Below are positions 7,796 through 16,266 of a stretch of 30,906 nt of DNA, piece after piece. The stretch comes from Methylococcaceae bacterium (GTDB taxonomy: Bacteria; Pseudomonadota; Gammaproteobacteria; Methylococcales; Methylomonadaceae): NCBI GenBank assembly GCA_021647145.1, contig JAKIVF010000032.1:1-30906 (forward strand), given 5' to 3'. A program made the translations under genes and the position numbers. The notes below the pieces were generated by a model. It was given only the letters and a program-made list of their open reading frames with translations, did not search any database and was not told the DNA's origin. Each line of letters starts with the position of its first letter. The stretch's first letter is position 1.

Positions 7796-8854
7796 GTGGC
7801 ATCTCATCGCGTCAGTTTTACCTACCTTTCCCAAGAAGATTTATTAGAGGCAGGCTGTTTTGATTTACGAATGGCTATGGAAGTAGCTGAAAAAACCATG
7901 CTGGCTTATGAAGACCACCGTATTTTGTTTCCTGAGAAAATTGTGCAAATTTTTGATCCTGTAGCTCAAGATCGTATTAACTGTCTTCCTGCTACCTTAT
8001 TAGATGAAAAAATATGTGGTGCTAAATGGGTGTCTGTTTTTCCTCGGAATCCCAAATTACATGACGTGCAAAATTTATCTGCTATTTTTGTTTTATCAGA
8101 AATTGAAAAAGGTTTCCCCATTGCAGTGATGGAGGGTACTTTGGCATCTAATATGCGAGTTGCTGCGATGGGCGGCATTGCAGCCAAACACTTATCTCGA
8201 AAGGATAGTGAAACTATTGGTTTTATAGGTGCTGGTGAGCAGGCTAAAATGCACTTACTAGCAATGAAAATTGTTCGACCCAGCTTGAAAGAATGTCGTA
8301 TTTCTGCAAAAACGGTTGAAGAGGAAGAACAGTTTATTAAGGAACTATCACCATTATTGACTGATATGACTTTTGTGGGCGCAAAAACAGTTGCCCGTGA
8401 TGCAATGAGTGGTGCTGATATTTTAGTAACTGCGACTAGCGCTCAAGCCCCTTTGCTTAAAGCAGAGTGGATGAAGCCAGGTGCTTTTTATAGTCATATC
8501 GGGGGATGGGAAGATGAATATAAGGTGGCCTTACAATGTGACAAAATTGTCTGTGATGATTGGGAAACAGTGACTCATCGCACTCAGACTTTAAGTAAAA
8601 TGTATGCCGAAGGTCTCCTTTCACATAATGATATTTATGCCGACCTCCACGAACTTGTTTCGGGAAATAAGCCTGGGAGAGAATCAGATGATGAGCGTAC
8701 TTATTTTAATGCCGTTGGGTTGGCTTATGTTGATGTTGCCATCGCATTGGCAATGTTCAAGCGAGCAGAATCTTCACATATTGGTCAACAACTTGATTTA
8801 CAAGAAACCATGGTTTTTGAGCATAAGGATATTATCAGTAGAATAAGGATGTAA
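7796..8854 (+). CDS. Ornithine cyclodeaminase / mu-crystallin family enzyme
   Basis: This is a NAD(P)-dependent enzyme of the family that includes ornithine cyclodeaminase, alanine dehydrogenase (archaeal), delta1-pyrroline-2-carboxylate reductase (LhpI type) and ketimine reductase. Visible signatures are GAKWVSVFPRNP, AVMEGTLASNMRVAAMGG and the nucleotide-binding IGFIGAGEQAKMHLLA. I chose the GTG at 7796 because a good TTAGGAGAA ribosome site sits at 7781-7789; the in-frame ATG at 7760 has no such site. With the GTG start it is 352 residues, a normal length. It is the first of five coupled genes, 4 nt ahead of the ferredoxin-like gene. Its neighbours produce cyclic or linear imines, so imine reduction (for example pyrroline-2-carboxylate to L-proline) is a more attractive role than ornithine deamination. 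That is inference. Confidence 0.85.
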   Translation: MASHRVSFTYLSQEDLLEAGCFDLRMAMEVAEKTMLAYEDHRILFPEKIVQIFDPVAQDRINCLPATLLDEKICGAKWVSVFPRNPKLHDVQNLSAIFVLSEIEKGFPIAVMEGTLASNMRVAAMGGIAAKHLSRKDSETIGFIGAGEQAKMHLLAMKIVRPSLKECRISAKTVEEEEQFIKELSPLLTDMTFVGAKTVARDAMSGADILVTATSAQAPLLKAEWMKPGAFYSHIGGWEDEYKVALQCDKIVCDDWETVTHRTQTLSKMYAEGLLSHNDIYADLHELVSGNKPGRESDDERTYFNAVGLAYVDVAIALAMFKRAESSHIGQQLDLQETMVFEHKDIISRIRM

Positions 8855-8858
8855 GAGA

Positions 8859-9164
8859 ATGTTTAAACAACTTTCTAACAGCACAGTTGAAACGGTTGAA
8901 GTCACATTAAATGGTCAGAAAATTCATGTTTCTCAAGGTATGACTGTGGCCGCCGCCGCATTAACTCAAGGTTTACATTTTACCCGAACTACGCCTATAT
9001 CAAACAGTAAACGCCTGCCTTTCTGCATGATGGGCGTTTGCTATGATTGTCTAATGGTTATTGATGGCAAGGCTAATCAACGTGCATGCGTGACTTACAT
9101 TAAAAAAGGAATGCAGATCGAAACTCAACAGGGTGTGGGCCCCTCATTAGGAGAAACTGAGTGA
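8859..9164 (+). CDS. Small [2Fe-2S] subunit of an amino-acid/opine dehydrogenase complex (HcnA-like)
   Basis: The 101-residue ferredoxin-fold protein has the cluster ligands C56, C61, C64 and C77 (FCMMGVCYDC ... RAC). This is the spacing seen in HcnA, in the gamma subunits of D-hydroxyproline dehydrogenase and in the small subunits of opine oxidases. Such subunits pass electrons from the flavin subunits to the respiratory chain or another acceptor. It begins 4 nt after the upstream stop with a TAAGAG ribosome site. Its TGA overlaps the GTG start of the next gene (GTGA), so the subunits are translationally coupled. Confidence 0.87.
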   Translation: MFKQLSNSTVETVEVTLNGQKIHVSQGMTVAAAALTQGLHFTRTTPISNSKRLPFCMMGVCYDCLMVIDGKANQRACVTYIKKGMQIETQQGVGPSLGETE

Positions 9165-10555
9165 AAGATCACTATCAATTACTTATTATAGGCGGTGGAC
9201 CAGCAGGCCTTGCCGCTGCAACTATAGCTTCAAGTAAGGGAGTTACTTGTGCCTTACTTGATGAGCAACCTGCACCAGGTGGACAGATATACCGTTCTAT
9301 CGAGTCTGTTCCAGAAAAACGAGCAGAAAAACTAGGGACAGAATATTTACGTGGAAAAGAATTAGCTAGTGCGTTTCGAGCATGCGAGGCAGAGTACTTT
9401 CCTGAAACACGGGTCTGGTCATTAAGTAGTCAGCGTGAAGTGGGTGTTTTACACAAAGGTAAAAGTAAAATTATCAGTGCTGATCAAATTCTGGTTGCCA
9501 GTGGTGCAATGGAGCGCCCTGTTCCTTTTCCTGGCTGGACATTACCTGGTGTTATGCAAGCAGGAGCGGGACAAATTTTATTTAAGTCATCAGGCATTGT
9601 CCCTAGTGATGGTGTTGTATTGGCTGGATCTGGCCCATTATTATTGTTACTAGCTTGGCAATATATGAATGTTGGTGTTGAAATTAAAGCTATATTAGAT
9701 GTTACTCCGCTAAGTAATCATTTATTGGCATTACCTAAATTACCCAGAGCCTTACTGGCACATCATTATCTAACGAAAGGACTCATTTACCAAAGGGATT
9801 TGAAACGTGCAGGGGTCAACACAAAAATAGGCGCAAGTTTATTGCAAGCGGAAGGAGATGACTGTTTAGACACTATTCGCTATCGTCATTTTGGACGAGA
9901 ACACACAATTAAAACAGACTTATTATTAACTCACTTTGGGGTCATTCCACAAATAGCATTAACACAAGCTGTTGGCTGTAAACATCAATGGGATGATAGC
10001 CAACAATGCTGGCGACCTGAACATGATGAATGGGGGAGTACCAGTATAGACGGAATTATAGTGGCAGGAGATGGCGCAGGGATAAACGGTGCTCGTTCAG
10101 CTGAACATGCAGGGCGTTTAGCTGGTTTGCAAGCTCTTTTTGCACTGGGAGTTATCTCACAGATAGAGCGGGACCAACAGTCTATTGAGGATCGACAGTG
10201 GATGAAGGATGAGCGCCATATTCGCCCCTTTCTTGAAGCCTATTTTGCGGTTCCACAAACGATGTTGGCAACGACAAATAATGAAACAATTATTTGTCGT
10301 TGTGAAGAAATTACTGCGGGTCAAATTAGAAAAGCAGTTGAAAGTGGGCATCAAGATAGTAATCACGTTAAATTTCTAACACGCTGTGGTATGGGCGCTT
10401 GCCAAGGTCGGCAATGCTCCAATGCAGTTGCCCATATTGTTGCAGATTCCGGTGGGCAAGCAATATCTGAGCAAAGCCATTTTAGAGGTCGCCCCCCTGT
10501 TACTCCATTAACATTAATGCAATTGGCTGATTTGAATGAGGAGGAATCCTTATGA
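9161..10555 (+). CDS. FAD/NAD(P)-binding oxidoreductase subunit with C-terminal BFD-like Fe-S domain (HcnB / opine oxidase A-like)
   Basis: The protein is 464 residues. It has an N-terminal Rossmann FAD motif (GGGPAGLAAA from residue 11), a second nucleotide-binding segment around VVLAGSGPLLLLLA, and the FAD-binding GIIVAGDGAGINGARSAE. A C-terminal Fe-S domain resembling bacterioferritin-associated ferredoxin follows, with C379 and C381 (ICRCEE) then C409, C414 and C419 (RCGMGACQGRQC). This is the layout of HcnB and of the alpha subunits of opine oxidases and proline/hydroxyproline dehydrogenases. It starts with GTG inside the preceding stop and its own stop overlaps the next ATG, so it is one subunit of the complex encoded by these three genes. 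The substrate cannot be read from sequence alone. Confidence 0.88.
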   Translation: MKDHYQLLIIGGGPAGLAAATIASSKGVTCALLDEQPAPGGQIYRSIESVPEKRAEKLGTEYLRGKELASAFRACEAEYFPETRVWSLSSQREVGVLHKGKSKIISADQILVASGAMERPVPFPGWTLPGVMQAGAGQILFKSSGIVPSDGVVLAGSGPLLLLLAWQYMNVGVEIKAILDVTPLSNHLLALPKLPRALLAHHYLTKGLIYQRDLKRAGVNTKIGASLLQAEGDDCLDTIRYRHFGREHTIKTDLLLTHFGVIPQIALTQAVGCKHQWDDSQQCWRPEHDEWGSTSIDGIIVAGDGAGINGARSAEHAGRLAGLQALFALGVISQIERDQQSIEDRQWMKDERHIRPFLEAYFAVPQTMLATTNNETIICRCEEITAGQIRKAVESGHQDSNHVKFLTRCGMGACQGRQCSNAVAHIVADSGGQAISEQSHFRGRPPVTPLTLMQLADLNEEESL

Positions 10556-11667
10556 AACCAAATGTATTAATTATTGGCGGTGGGCTTATGGGGTCATCAA
10601 TCGCGTTACAACTAGCAATGCGAGGTTGCAATTGTAGTGTTATAGACAAAGCAAGCCCTGGGCGACATGCATCTGGCTCCAATGCAGGAGGTTTACGTCA
10701 ATTAAACCGTGACCCCGCTGAAATTCCATTGACAGTAGAAGCTGCAAAAATGTGGCATTCAATTAAAGATTTAGTTGATTCTGACTGTGATGCACGTTTT
10801 TCCGGACAGTTACGTGTGGCAGAAAATCGCTCAGATATGAAAAAACTGGAGCAACGTGCCAACATGGTTAAAGCGATGGGCTACCAGCATGAGGAAATCA
10901 TTGGTAAAAAAGAACTTTATAAAATAGTCCCGGCATTGTCACCTCATTGTATAGGGGGATTAATTTGCCGGGGAGATGGCTATGGCCGGCCTTATCATGC
11001 ATTAACTGCATTTCGACATAAAGCAGAATCGTTAGGCGTAACTTATCACTCATCAACTGAGGCTCTGAACATTGAACAAGAAGGTGAGGGCTGGCATGTG
11101 CGTACATCACAAAAAGTATTTAACAGTGACATATTAGTCAATTGTGCGGGCGCATGGTCAGGTCAGATTGCGGCATTGATGAACGAATCTGTTCCATTAA
11201 CACCCAAAGCATTAATGTTGATGGTGACAGAGCGGCTTCCTCATTTTGTTGATCCTGTCATGGGTGCAGCCAGTCGTAAGCTGTCTTTTAAACAAATGCA
11301 GAATGGTACCTTAATCATTGGTGGTGCTCTAGTCGCGAAACTGGATTTTGAGCAGCAAAAAACGGAACTGGATTGGCAACAACTTGCTAAAAGTGCCAGT
11401 ACAGTGGTTGATTTTTTCCCCCAACTTAGTGATGTAAGAATAGTCAGAGTCTGGGCGGGAATTGAGGCTTATATGCCGGATAATATCCCTGTTATTAGTG
11501 CTTCACAGACTGTGAAAAATGCTTACCATGCCTTTGGTTTTTCAGCACATGGCTTTCAGTTATCCCCCATTATTGGACGTATTATGTCTCAGTTGATTTT
11601 GGAGGGTAAATCGGAGCTTCCGATTGCCTCCTTTTCTATTAATCGATTTTCTCAGGAGAAAAAATGA
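10552..11667 (+). CDS. FAD-dependent oxidoreductase, DAO family, catalytic subunit (HcnC / D-hydroxyproline dehydrogenase beta-like)
   Basis: This 371-residue DAO-superfamily flavoprotein has the ADP-binding motif GGGLMGSSIALQLAMRG at residues 9-25. It has GSNAGGLRQLNRDP, typical of sarcosine oxidase beta/HcnC-like enzymes, and a C-terminal FGFSAHGFQLSPIIGR FAD-contacting segment. It should oxidise a C-N bond of an amino acid or secondary amine to an imine. Its ATG overlaps the stop of the upstream alpha subunit (ATGA), and its stop overlaps the RidA start in the same way. HcnC, D-proline/D-hydroxyproline dehydrogenase, opine oxidase B and sarcosine oxidase-like activities are all possible; the neighbouring imine enzymes favour a proline- or opine-type substrate over cyanide formation. 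Confidence 0.87.
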   Translation: MKPNVLIIGGGLMGSSIALQLAMRGCNCSVIDKASPGRHASGSNAGGLRQLNRDPAEIPLTVEAAKMWHSIKDLVDSDCDARFSGQLRVAENRSDMKKLEQRANMVKAMGYQHEEIIGKKELYKIVPALSPHCIGGLICRGDGYGRPYHALTAFRHKAESLGVTYHSSTEALNIEQEGEGWHVRTSQKVFNSDILVNCAGAWSGQIAALMNESVPLTPKALMLMVTERLPHFVDPVMGAASRKLSFKQMQNGTLIIGGALVAKLDFEQQKTELDWQQLAKSASTVVDFFPQLSDVRIVRVWAGIEAYMPDNIPVISASQTVKNAYHAFGFSAHGFQLSPIIGRIMSQLILEGKSELPIASFSINRFSQEKK

Positions 11668-12020
11668 GTATCACTCGTATAGGTACCGAAAGACGACGCA
11701 TGAGTAAATGTGTTATTCATAATAATACGATCTATCTCTGCGGACAGGTTGCTAAAGATTCTAACGCTGATATAAAAGATCAAACACAGACTATGCTCGA
11801 TAAAGTAGATGATTTGCTAGAGCAGGCTGGTAGTGATAAAAAACATATCCTTTCAGCGACTATTTATATTAAAGAGATGAAACACTTTTCAGAAATGAAT
11901 GCAGTGTGGGATGCCTGGGTGATAGAAGGCTATTCTCCAGCACGCGCATGCGTAGAAGCAAGCCTTGCACGCGCTGAGTTATTGGTTGAAATATCAGTAA
12001 TTGCAGCTATCAAAAATTAG
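11664..12020 (+). CDS. RidA/YjgF-family reactive imine deaminase
   Basis: RidA-family proteins hydrolyse enamine and imine intermediates. The 118-residue protein is close to family size. It shows NTIYLCGQVA near the N-terminus and the C-terminal PARACVEASLA segment; its Arg corresponds to the conserved active-site arginine of the family. The ATG overlaps the stop of the DAO-type subunit (ATGA). The placement makes sense if the upstream dehydrogenase releases a reactive imine. Its last bases overlap the convergent YdcH-like gene by 4 nt. It is shorter at the N-terminus than canonical RidA, so it may belong to another Rid subfamily. Confidence 0.88.
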   Translation: MSITRIGTERRRMSKCVIHNNTIYLCGQVAKDSNADIKDQTQTMLDKVDDLLEQAGSDKKHILSATIYIKEMKHFSEMNAVWDAWVIEGYSPARACVEASLARAELLVEISVIAAIKN

Positions 12021-12256
12021 GCTTTTTGGATCATTTTTAACAGCTCATCTTTAAGATGTAATCGTTGTTTCTTTTTACTATCCAGATAATCATCAGAAGT
12101 TGTTTTTATACCTGTTTCAATATGATGTATTTCATCATCAGTTTTATGATATTCATCAAATAAACGAGCAAAATGGCGGCTGGATATTTTTAGATCATGT
12201 ATTGCATCGCGGTGTTCTGGTAATTCATGCACCAAATCATGTTTTTCGTTTAACAA
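12017..12256 (-). CDS. YdcH family (DUF465) small helical protein
   Basis: The 79-residue, highly charged, alpha-helical protein matches the YdcH/DUF465 pattern: an N-terminal helix with HDLVHELPEHRDAIHDLK, FARLFDEYHKTDDEIHHIE in the middle and a basic KKKQRLHLKDELL helix at the end, consistent with a coiled-coil hairpin. The molecular role of the family is not established. The start is TTG, supported by AGGAGA seven nt upstream. It is convergent with the RidA gene (4-nt overlap) and divergent from ppdK. Confidence 0.85.
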   Translation of the reverse strand: MLNEKHDLVHELPEHRDAIHDLKISSRHFARLFDEYHKTDDEIHHIETGIKTTSDDYLDSKKKQRLHLKDELLKMIQKA

Positions 12257-12400
12257 TTATATATCTCCTATTAAAATTATGGTCTTGTTTCTTCCATATT
12301 GTATCTGAATCTGCAAAAAAAATGGAGAAAAACAAAAGAAATTAAGAGTCGAAGATAACTTTCATTCCAAATCAATTCCACTTCAAAAAAGGTAATTAAA

Positions 12401-15142
12401 ATGACCACTCAATACAGTTATTCATTTTACAAAGGTGACGGTAAAAACAAAGCACTACTAGGCGGAAAAGGCGCTAATTTATGTGAAATGACACAAATTG
12501 GCCTGAATGTACCTTCAGGCTTTGTTATAACCACAGAGACCTGCTTAAAATATCTTGACCAAGGAGAGCTACCTGATGGTTTACTGGATGAAGTTCGTTT
12601 TCAAATCAAGGAAATTGAAAAACAAAACGGCAAACAATTTGGTGGAATCAGTTCTCCGCTATTAGTTTCTGTTCGTTCTGGAGCGGCTATGTCCATGCCA
12701 GGTATGATGGATACGATTCTTAACCTGGGTCTTAACAAACAAACTCTAAATGGCTTGATAGAACAAACAGGTGATCCACGTTTTGCTTATGATGCTTATC
12801 GTCGTTTTATTCAGCTATTTGGTAAAGTTGCATTGAATATAGATGATGAAAAATTTGATGTTCATTTTAACCACATAAAACAACAGGCGGGTATCAAGGC
12901 TGACGTTGCTTTGACTTGTGATCAGCTAAAGGAAATCAGTGAGCTTTTCTTGCAAGTAGTCTATGAAGAAACAGGGCAACCCTTTCCTGAAGATGTTTAT
13001 GAGCAATTAGAATTGTCAATCAAAGCCGTGTTTAATTCATGGATGGGAAAACGTGCGGTAGATTATCGTCGTGAATTTAATATTACTGCTGATATGGCAA
13101 GTGGCACTGCAATCAACGTTGTCACGATGGTTTTTGGCAATATGGGTGATGATTGTGCAACGGGGGTCGGTTTTACTCGTAACCCAGGCACTGGTGAAAA
13201 TGAAATGTATGGTGAATATCTGGTTAATGCACAAGGTGAAGATGTAGTCGCTGGTATTAGAACACCTAAACCAGTCAATGAACTAGCTAATGAAATGCCA
13301 GATCTTTATCAGCAATTGGTCGTTTTGCGTAATAATCTGGAAATACATTATAAAGAAGTACAAGATTATGAATACACCATAGAACACGGAATTCTGTATT
13401 GCTTACAAACTCGCAATGGTAAAATGAATGCTACCGCCATGGTCAGGACTTCTGTAGAAATGGTTAATGAAAGGCTGATTAGTAAAGAACAAGCATTATT
13501 ACGTATCGATCCAGAGTTGTTAGAACAATTACTACATCCACAACTGGCACCAGGCCATAATACTCCATCACTGGCAAGAGGGTTGCCCGCTTCGCCGGGG
13601 GCGGCCTGCGGTAAATGTGTTTTTGATGCAGACACTGCTGAACGATTAGGTCATGCTGGTGAAGATATTATTCTACTTAGGGAAGAAACCAAACCAGAAG
13701 ATATTCATGGGTTTTTTGCGGCTCAAGGTATTTTGACCAGCCGTGGTGGTAAAACCTCACATGCTGCTGTAGTTGCTCGAGGTATGGGTAAAGCCTGTGT
13801 TGCCGGTGCAGAAGACATTGCTGTTGATGTGAAGTCACGTATGGCTTTAGTGGGTGATGTGCATATCAGAGAAGGTGATTTAATCACTATTGATGGCAGC
13901 ACAGGTAATATTTATTTAGGTCGCATACCCACTATTGAACCTAGCTTTTCTGAGGAATTACAAACTTTGCTAGCTTGGGCAGATGAAGTTGCAGAAATAA
14001 AGGTTCACGCCAACGCAGATACACCTGATGGTGCAAAACAGGCTGCCAGTTACGGAGCAGCAGGGATAGGTTTATGTCGAACAGAACGGATGTTCAACGC
14101 TTCTGACCGATTGCCATTAGTGATTGATATGATTCTTGCCAATAATATTGAAGATAGAGAAACTGCTTTGGAAAAATTATTTCCAATTCAACGTGATGAT
14201 TTTCAACAGTTGTTTGAAGCAATGTCACCGAATCCGGTTACAGTTCGATTATTAGATCCGCCCATGCATGAATTTTTACCTAGTGAGCATCAGTTACTAG
14301 AAGAAATTGATGCATTACGTGAATATGAAAAAATTATTTTGGGTCAAAAAGTAACACTGGAGACACTGGGTACTCATCAATCATTACCTTCACCTTTTGA
14401 TCAAGTGAATAATGAGGTAGTTAATGAAGCAATTAATAAAAAACAATTAATGCTTAAAAAAGTCCGTGATCTTTATGAAGTAAACCCTATGTTAGGTCAT
14501 CGAGGTGTGCGCTTGGGGATGAGTTATCCAGAAATATACCGGATGCAAATTCGTTCCATTCTGGAAGCCACCGCAATATGCGTTAAAAATAAAAAAAGAG
14601 TACAACCTGAAATTATGGTGCCGCAAGTAATTACTTTGCAGGAACTTGAAAAAGTCAAAGAAATAGTTAGCCAAGTTAAAAAAGAAGTTGAAGAATCTTA
14701 TGGAATTGAACTTGATTTTAAATTTGGCTCTATGATTGAGACTGTCCGGGCATGTACACGAGCGGGTGACCTTGCACAAGTTGCTGAGTTTTTCTCTTTT
14801 GGGACTAATGATTTAACACAAGCTACTTTCTCTTTTTCCAGAGAAGATGCTGAAAACAAGTTTTTACCTTTATACAATGAGTCGGGATTATTACAGGATA
14901 ATCCGTTTGAAATATTGGATGTTAAAGGTGTTGGAGAGCTGATGAAAATGACAACCTATCTGGCTCATAAAACTCGACCTGATATTCGTATCGGAATCTG
15001 TGGCGAACAAGGAGGGCATCCAAAATCAATACGTTTCTGCCATCATATAAAATTGAATTATGTCTCCTGCTCAGCGCCACGCATACCTATAGCCAGACTA
15101 GCTGCAGCACATGCAAAATTACTAGAAAATGAATATTCCTGA
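12401..15142 (+). CDS. ppdK: Pyruvate, phosphate dikinase
   Basis: PpdK reversibly converts pyruvate, ATP and phosphate to PEP, AMP and pyrophosphate. The 913-residue protein has the full domain set. The N-terminal ATP-grasp part includes GGKGANLCEM and VRSGAAMSMPGMMDT. The swivelling phosphohistidine domain has RGGKTSHAAVVARGMG with catalytic H454. The C-terminal PEP/pyruvate barrel has GLCRTERMF, SFGTNDLTQ and GICGEQGG with the general acid/base C867. An AAAAGG ribosome site precedes the ATG. It seems to be a single-gene unit. In this window it supplies the link between pyruvate, made from acetate or C1 carbon, and the PEP needed for sugar nucleotide synthesis. Reversal using pyrophosphate in glycolysis is also possible; direction cannot be read from sequence. 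Confidence 0.97.
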   Translation: MTTQYSYSFYKGDGKNKALLGGKGANLCEMTQIGLNVPSGFVITTETCLKYLDQGELPDGLLDEVRFQIKEIEKQNGKQFGGISSPLLVSVRSGAAMSMPGMMDTILNLGLNKQTLNGLIEQTGDPRFAYDAYRRFIQLFGKVALNIDDEKFDVHFNHIKQQAGIKADVALTCDQLKEISELFLQVVYEETGQPFPEDVYEQLELSIKAVFNSWMGKRAVDYRREFNITADMASGTAINVVTMVFGNMGDDCATGVGFTRNPGTGENEMYGEYLVNAQGEDVVAGIRTPKPVNELANEMPDLYQQLVVLRNNLEIHYKEVQDYEYTIEHGILYCLQTRNGKMNATAMVRTSVEMVNERLISKEQALLRIDPELLEQLLHPQLAPGHNTPSLARGLPASPGAACGKCVFDADTAERLGHAGEDIILLREETKPEDIHGFFAAQGILTSRGGKTSHAAVVARGMGKACVAGAEDIAVDVKSRMALVGDVHIREGDLITIDGSTGNIYLGRIPTIEPSFSEELQTLLAWADEVAEIKVHANADTPDGAKQAASYGAAGIGLCRTERMFNASDRLPLVIDMILANNIEDRETALEKLFPIQRDDFQQLFEAMSPNPVTVRLLDPPMHEFLPSEHQLLEEIDALREYEKIILGQKVTLETLGTHQSLPSPFDQVNNEVVNEAINKKQLMLKKVRDLYEVNPMLGHRGVRLGMSYPEIYRMQIRSILEATAICVKNKKRVQPEIMVPQVITLQELEKVKEIVSQVKKEVEESYGIELDFKFGSMIETVRACTRAGDLAQVAEFFSFGTNDLTQATFSFSREDAENKFLPLYNESGLLQDNPFEILDVKGVGELMKMTTYLAHKTRPDIRIGICGEQGGHPKSIRFCHHIKLNYVSCSAPRIPIARLAAAHAKLLENEYS

Positions 15143-15192
15143 ATAATTTTGAACAAACAGTTGGGCGCAGGTAGGTTCACTTTCGTTCTATT

Positions 15193-15954
15193 TTATAATT
15201 CTGCTATTTCTAGCAGTTTTGGTGTTCTTAAATTAGCTTTCTCAGCATGTTTTAAGGCGCGTTTTAAACGTGATAATGCGCTTCGGCCGAGACAAAAACG
15301 ATTAGGGCAATCTTTAATTCCTTCTACCATACCATCAATCAATTTTTCATAAGGAAGCTGTTTGCCTATCAGTGATTCCTGAATAAGAATCACTTCCTTT
15401 GCTATTTCTCTGGCTAAAGGCTGATGCTGTAACCATAGCTCTTCCACGGTACAGTTATTTACTAAGCCAGAAATATTAACAGTTAAAATATAAACAGTCT
15501 TTCGCACTAACTCATACAACAAATCCTGTTCATTCTCTAAAATAGGGGATGGCACTCCGATTGATAGTAATGCTTTAGATATGATTGGCGCATTGGGACC
15601 AAAACTTGGTGATTGAAGAACATTAGTGACGTCCATCCCTTTTTTCTTTTCAAACCAGACCACTGTGACCGTTGGTTTTTCTATAGAATGGATTTGCCAA
15701 TCTCGTGGTAATAACTCATTTTGTACTAATCCTATTTTATTACACCAAGCCTTAGGCATGTTGTCCAAAACCAAGTAAAGCTCATTTTCTGGTACAGTTA
15801 CTAAAACTAGTTTGGGCGAAGTAATTTTTTGATATTCTTGAGAGATATTCATATCTCGCGTAATGGGATAGACAGGGTGGCCGCAGCGCAGAAACCCACG
15901 GGAGAACACACTTGCCAACTCTCCAATACCAATAATAACAATCGGTTCTTTCAT
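15193..15954 (-). CDS. Rossmann-fold NAD(P)-binding protein, ketopantoate-reductase-like, function unknown
   Basis: The 253-residue protein begins with a beta strand and a dinucleotide-binding loop (IVIIGIGELASVFSRG), then strands ending KLVLVTVPENE. The second half is helical, with VNNCTVEELW and PYEKLIDGMVEGIKDCP, much as in ApbA/PanE or 6-phosphogluconate-dehydrogenase-type folds, which pair a Rossmann domain with a helical C-terminal domain. The loop GIGELA is not a perfect GxGxxG, so cofactor binding is uncertain. I do not recognise a specific enzyme. It lies convergent to ppdK and is divergently placed from the HvfA-like gene with about 310 nt between them. Confidence 0.6.
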   Translation of the reverse strand: MKEPIVIIGIGELASVFSRGFLRCGHPVYPITRDMNISQEYQKITSPKLVLVTVPENELYLVLDNMPKAWCNKIGLVQNELLPRDWQIHSIEKPTVTVVWFEKKKGMDVTNVLQSPSFGPNAPIISKALLSIGVPSPILENEQDLLYELVRKTVYILTVNISGLVNNCTVEELWLQHQPLAREIAKEVILIQESLIGKQLPYEKLIDGMVEGIKDCPNRFCLGRSALSRLKRALKHAEKANLRTPKLLEIAEL

Positions 15955-16266
15955 GATCTTTATCTATTAATTTTAACAATATGGGAACATGTAATAAATT
16001 AGTTTGTCTCACTCAAGCAATCTATTAAAATGAGGGGAGAACCTAACTTTATGCCATGAATGGGTTAAAGTCAAAGCACATAAAATTCATTTATGGAATG
16101 ATTACTTTTTTCATAGGAGTATTAATATAAATAACTTTTCAAAAAATAGTTAGATTATTGGTAAGGGTTTACCTTCATCATCGACTAATCACAGTAAGTT
16201 TCAAATAGACGACTTACTAATTACAAATATAATATTTTTTTACTTATAAATTTGGAGTTTAACATC
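15955..16266. other. Divergent intergenic region upstream of the HvfA-like gene
   Basis: This AT-rich stretch separates the divergent Rossmann-fold gene and the HvfA-like gene and should hold promoters for both. For the plus-strand gene a TATAAT hexamer occurs at 16228-16233, without a good -35 at standard spacing. The TTGGAG ribosome site at 16252-16257 belongs to the HvfA-like gene. A 24-codon hydrophobic frame at about 16053-16127 has no ribosome site and was not called. Confidence 0.4.

Noticed and set aside
8859..11667. Firm call of a hydrogen cyanide synthase (hcnABC)
   Set aside because: The same three-subunit layout is shared by opine oxidases and proline/hydroxyproline dehydrogenases, and the flanking OCD-family and RidA genes point away from glycine oxidation to cyanide.
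12100..12345. Plus-strand frame opposite the YdcH-like gene
   Set aside because: It is antisense to the well-supported YdcH-like gene and shows no protein features.
16053..16127. 24-codon hydrophobic frame upstream of the HvfA-like gene
   Set aside because: No ribosome site and too short to judge; AT-rich DNA yields such frames by chance.
16252..16266. TTG at 16252 as the start of the HvfA-like gene
   Set aside because: This TTG is part of the ribosome site for ATG 16267, which begins a clean signal peptide.
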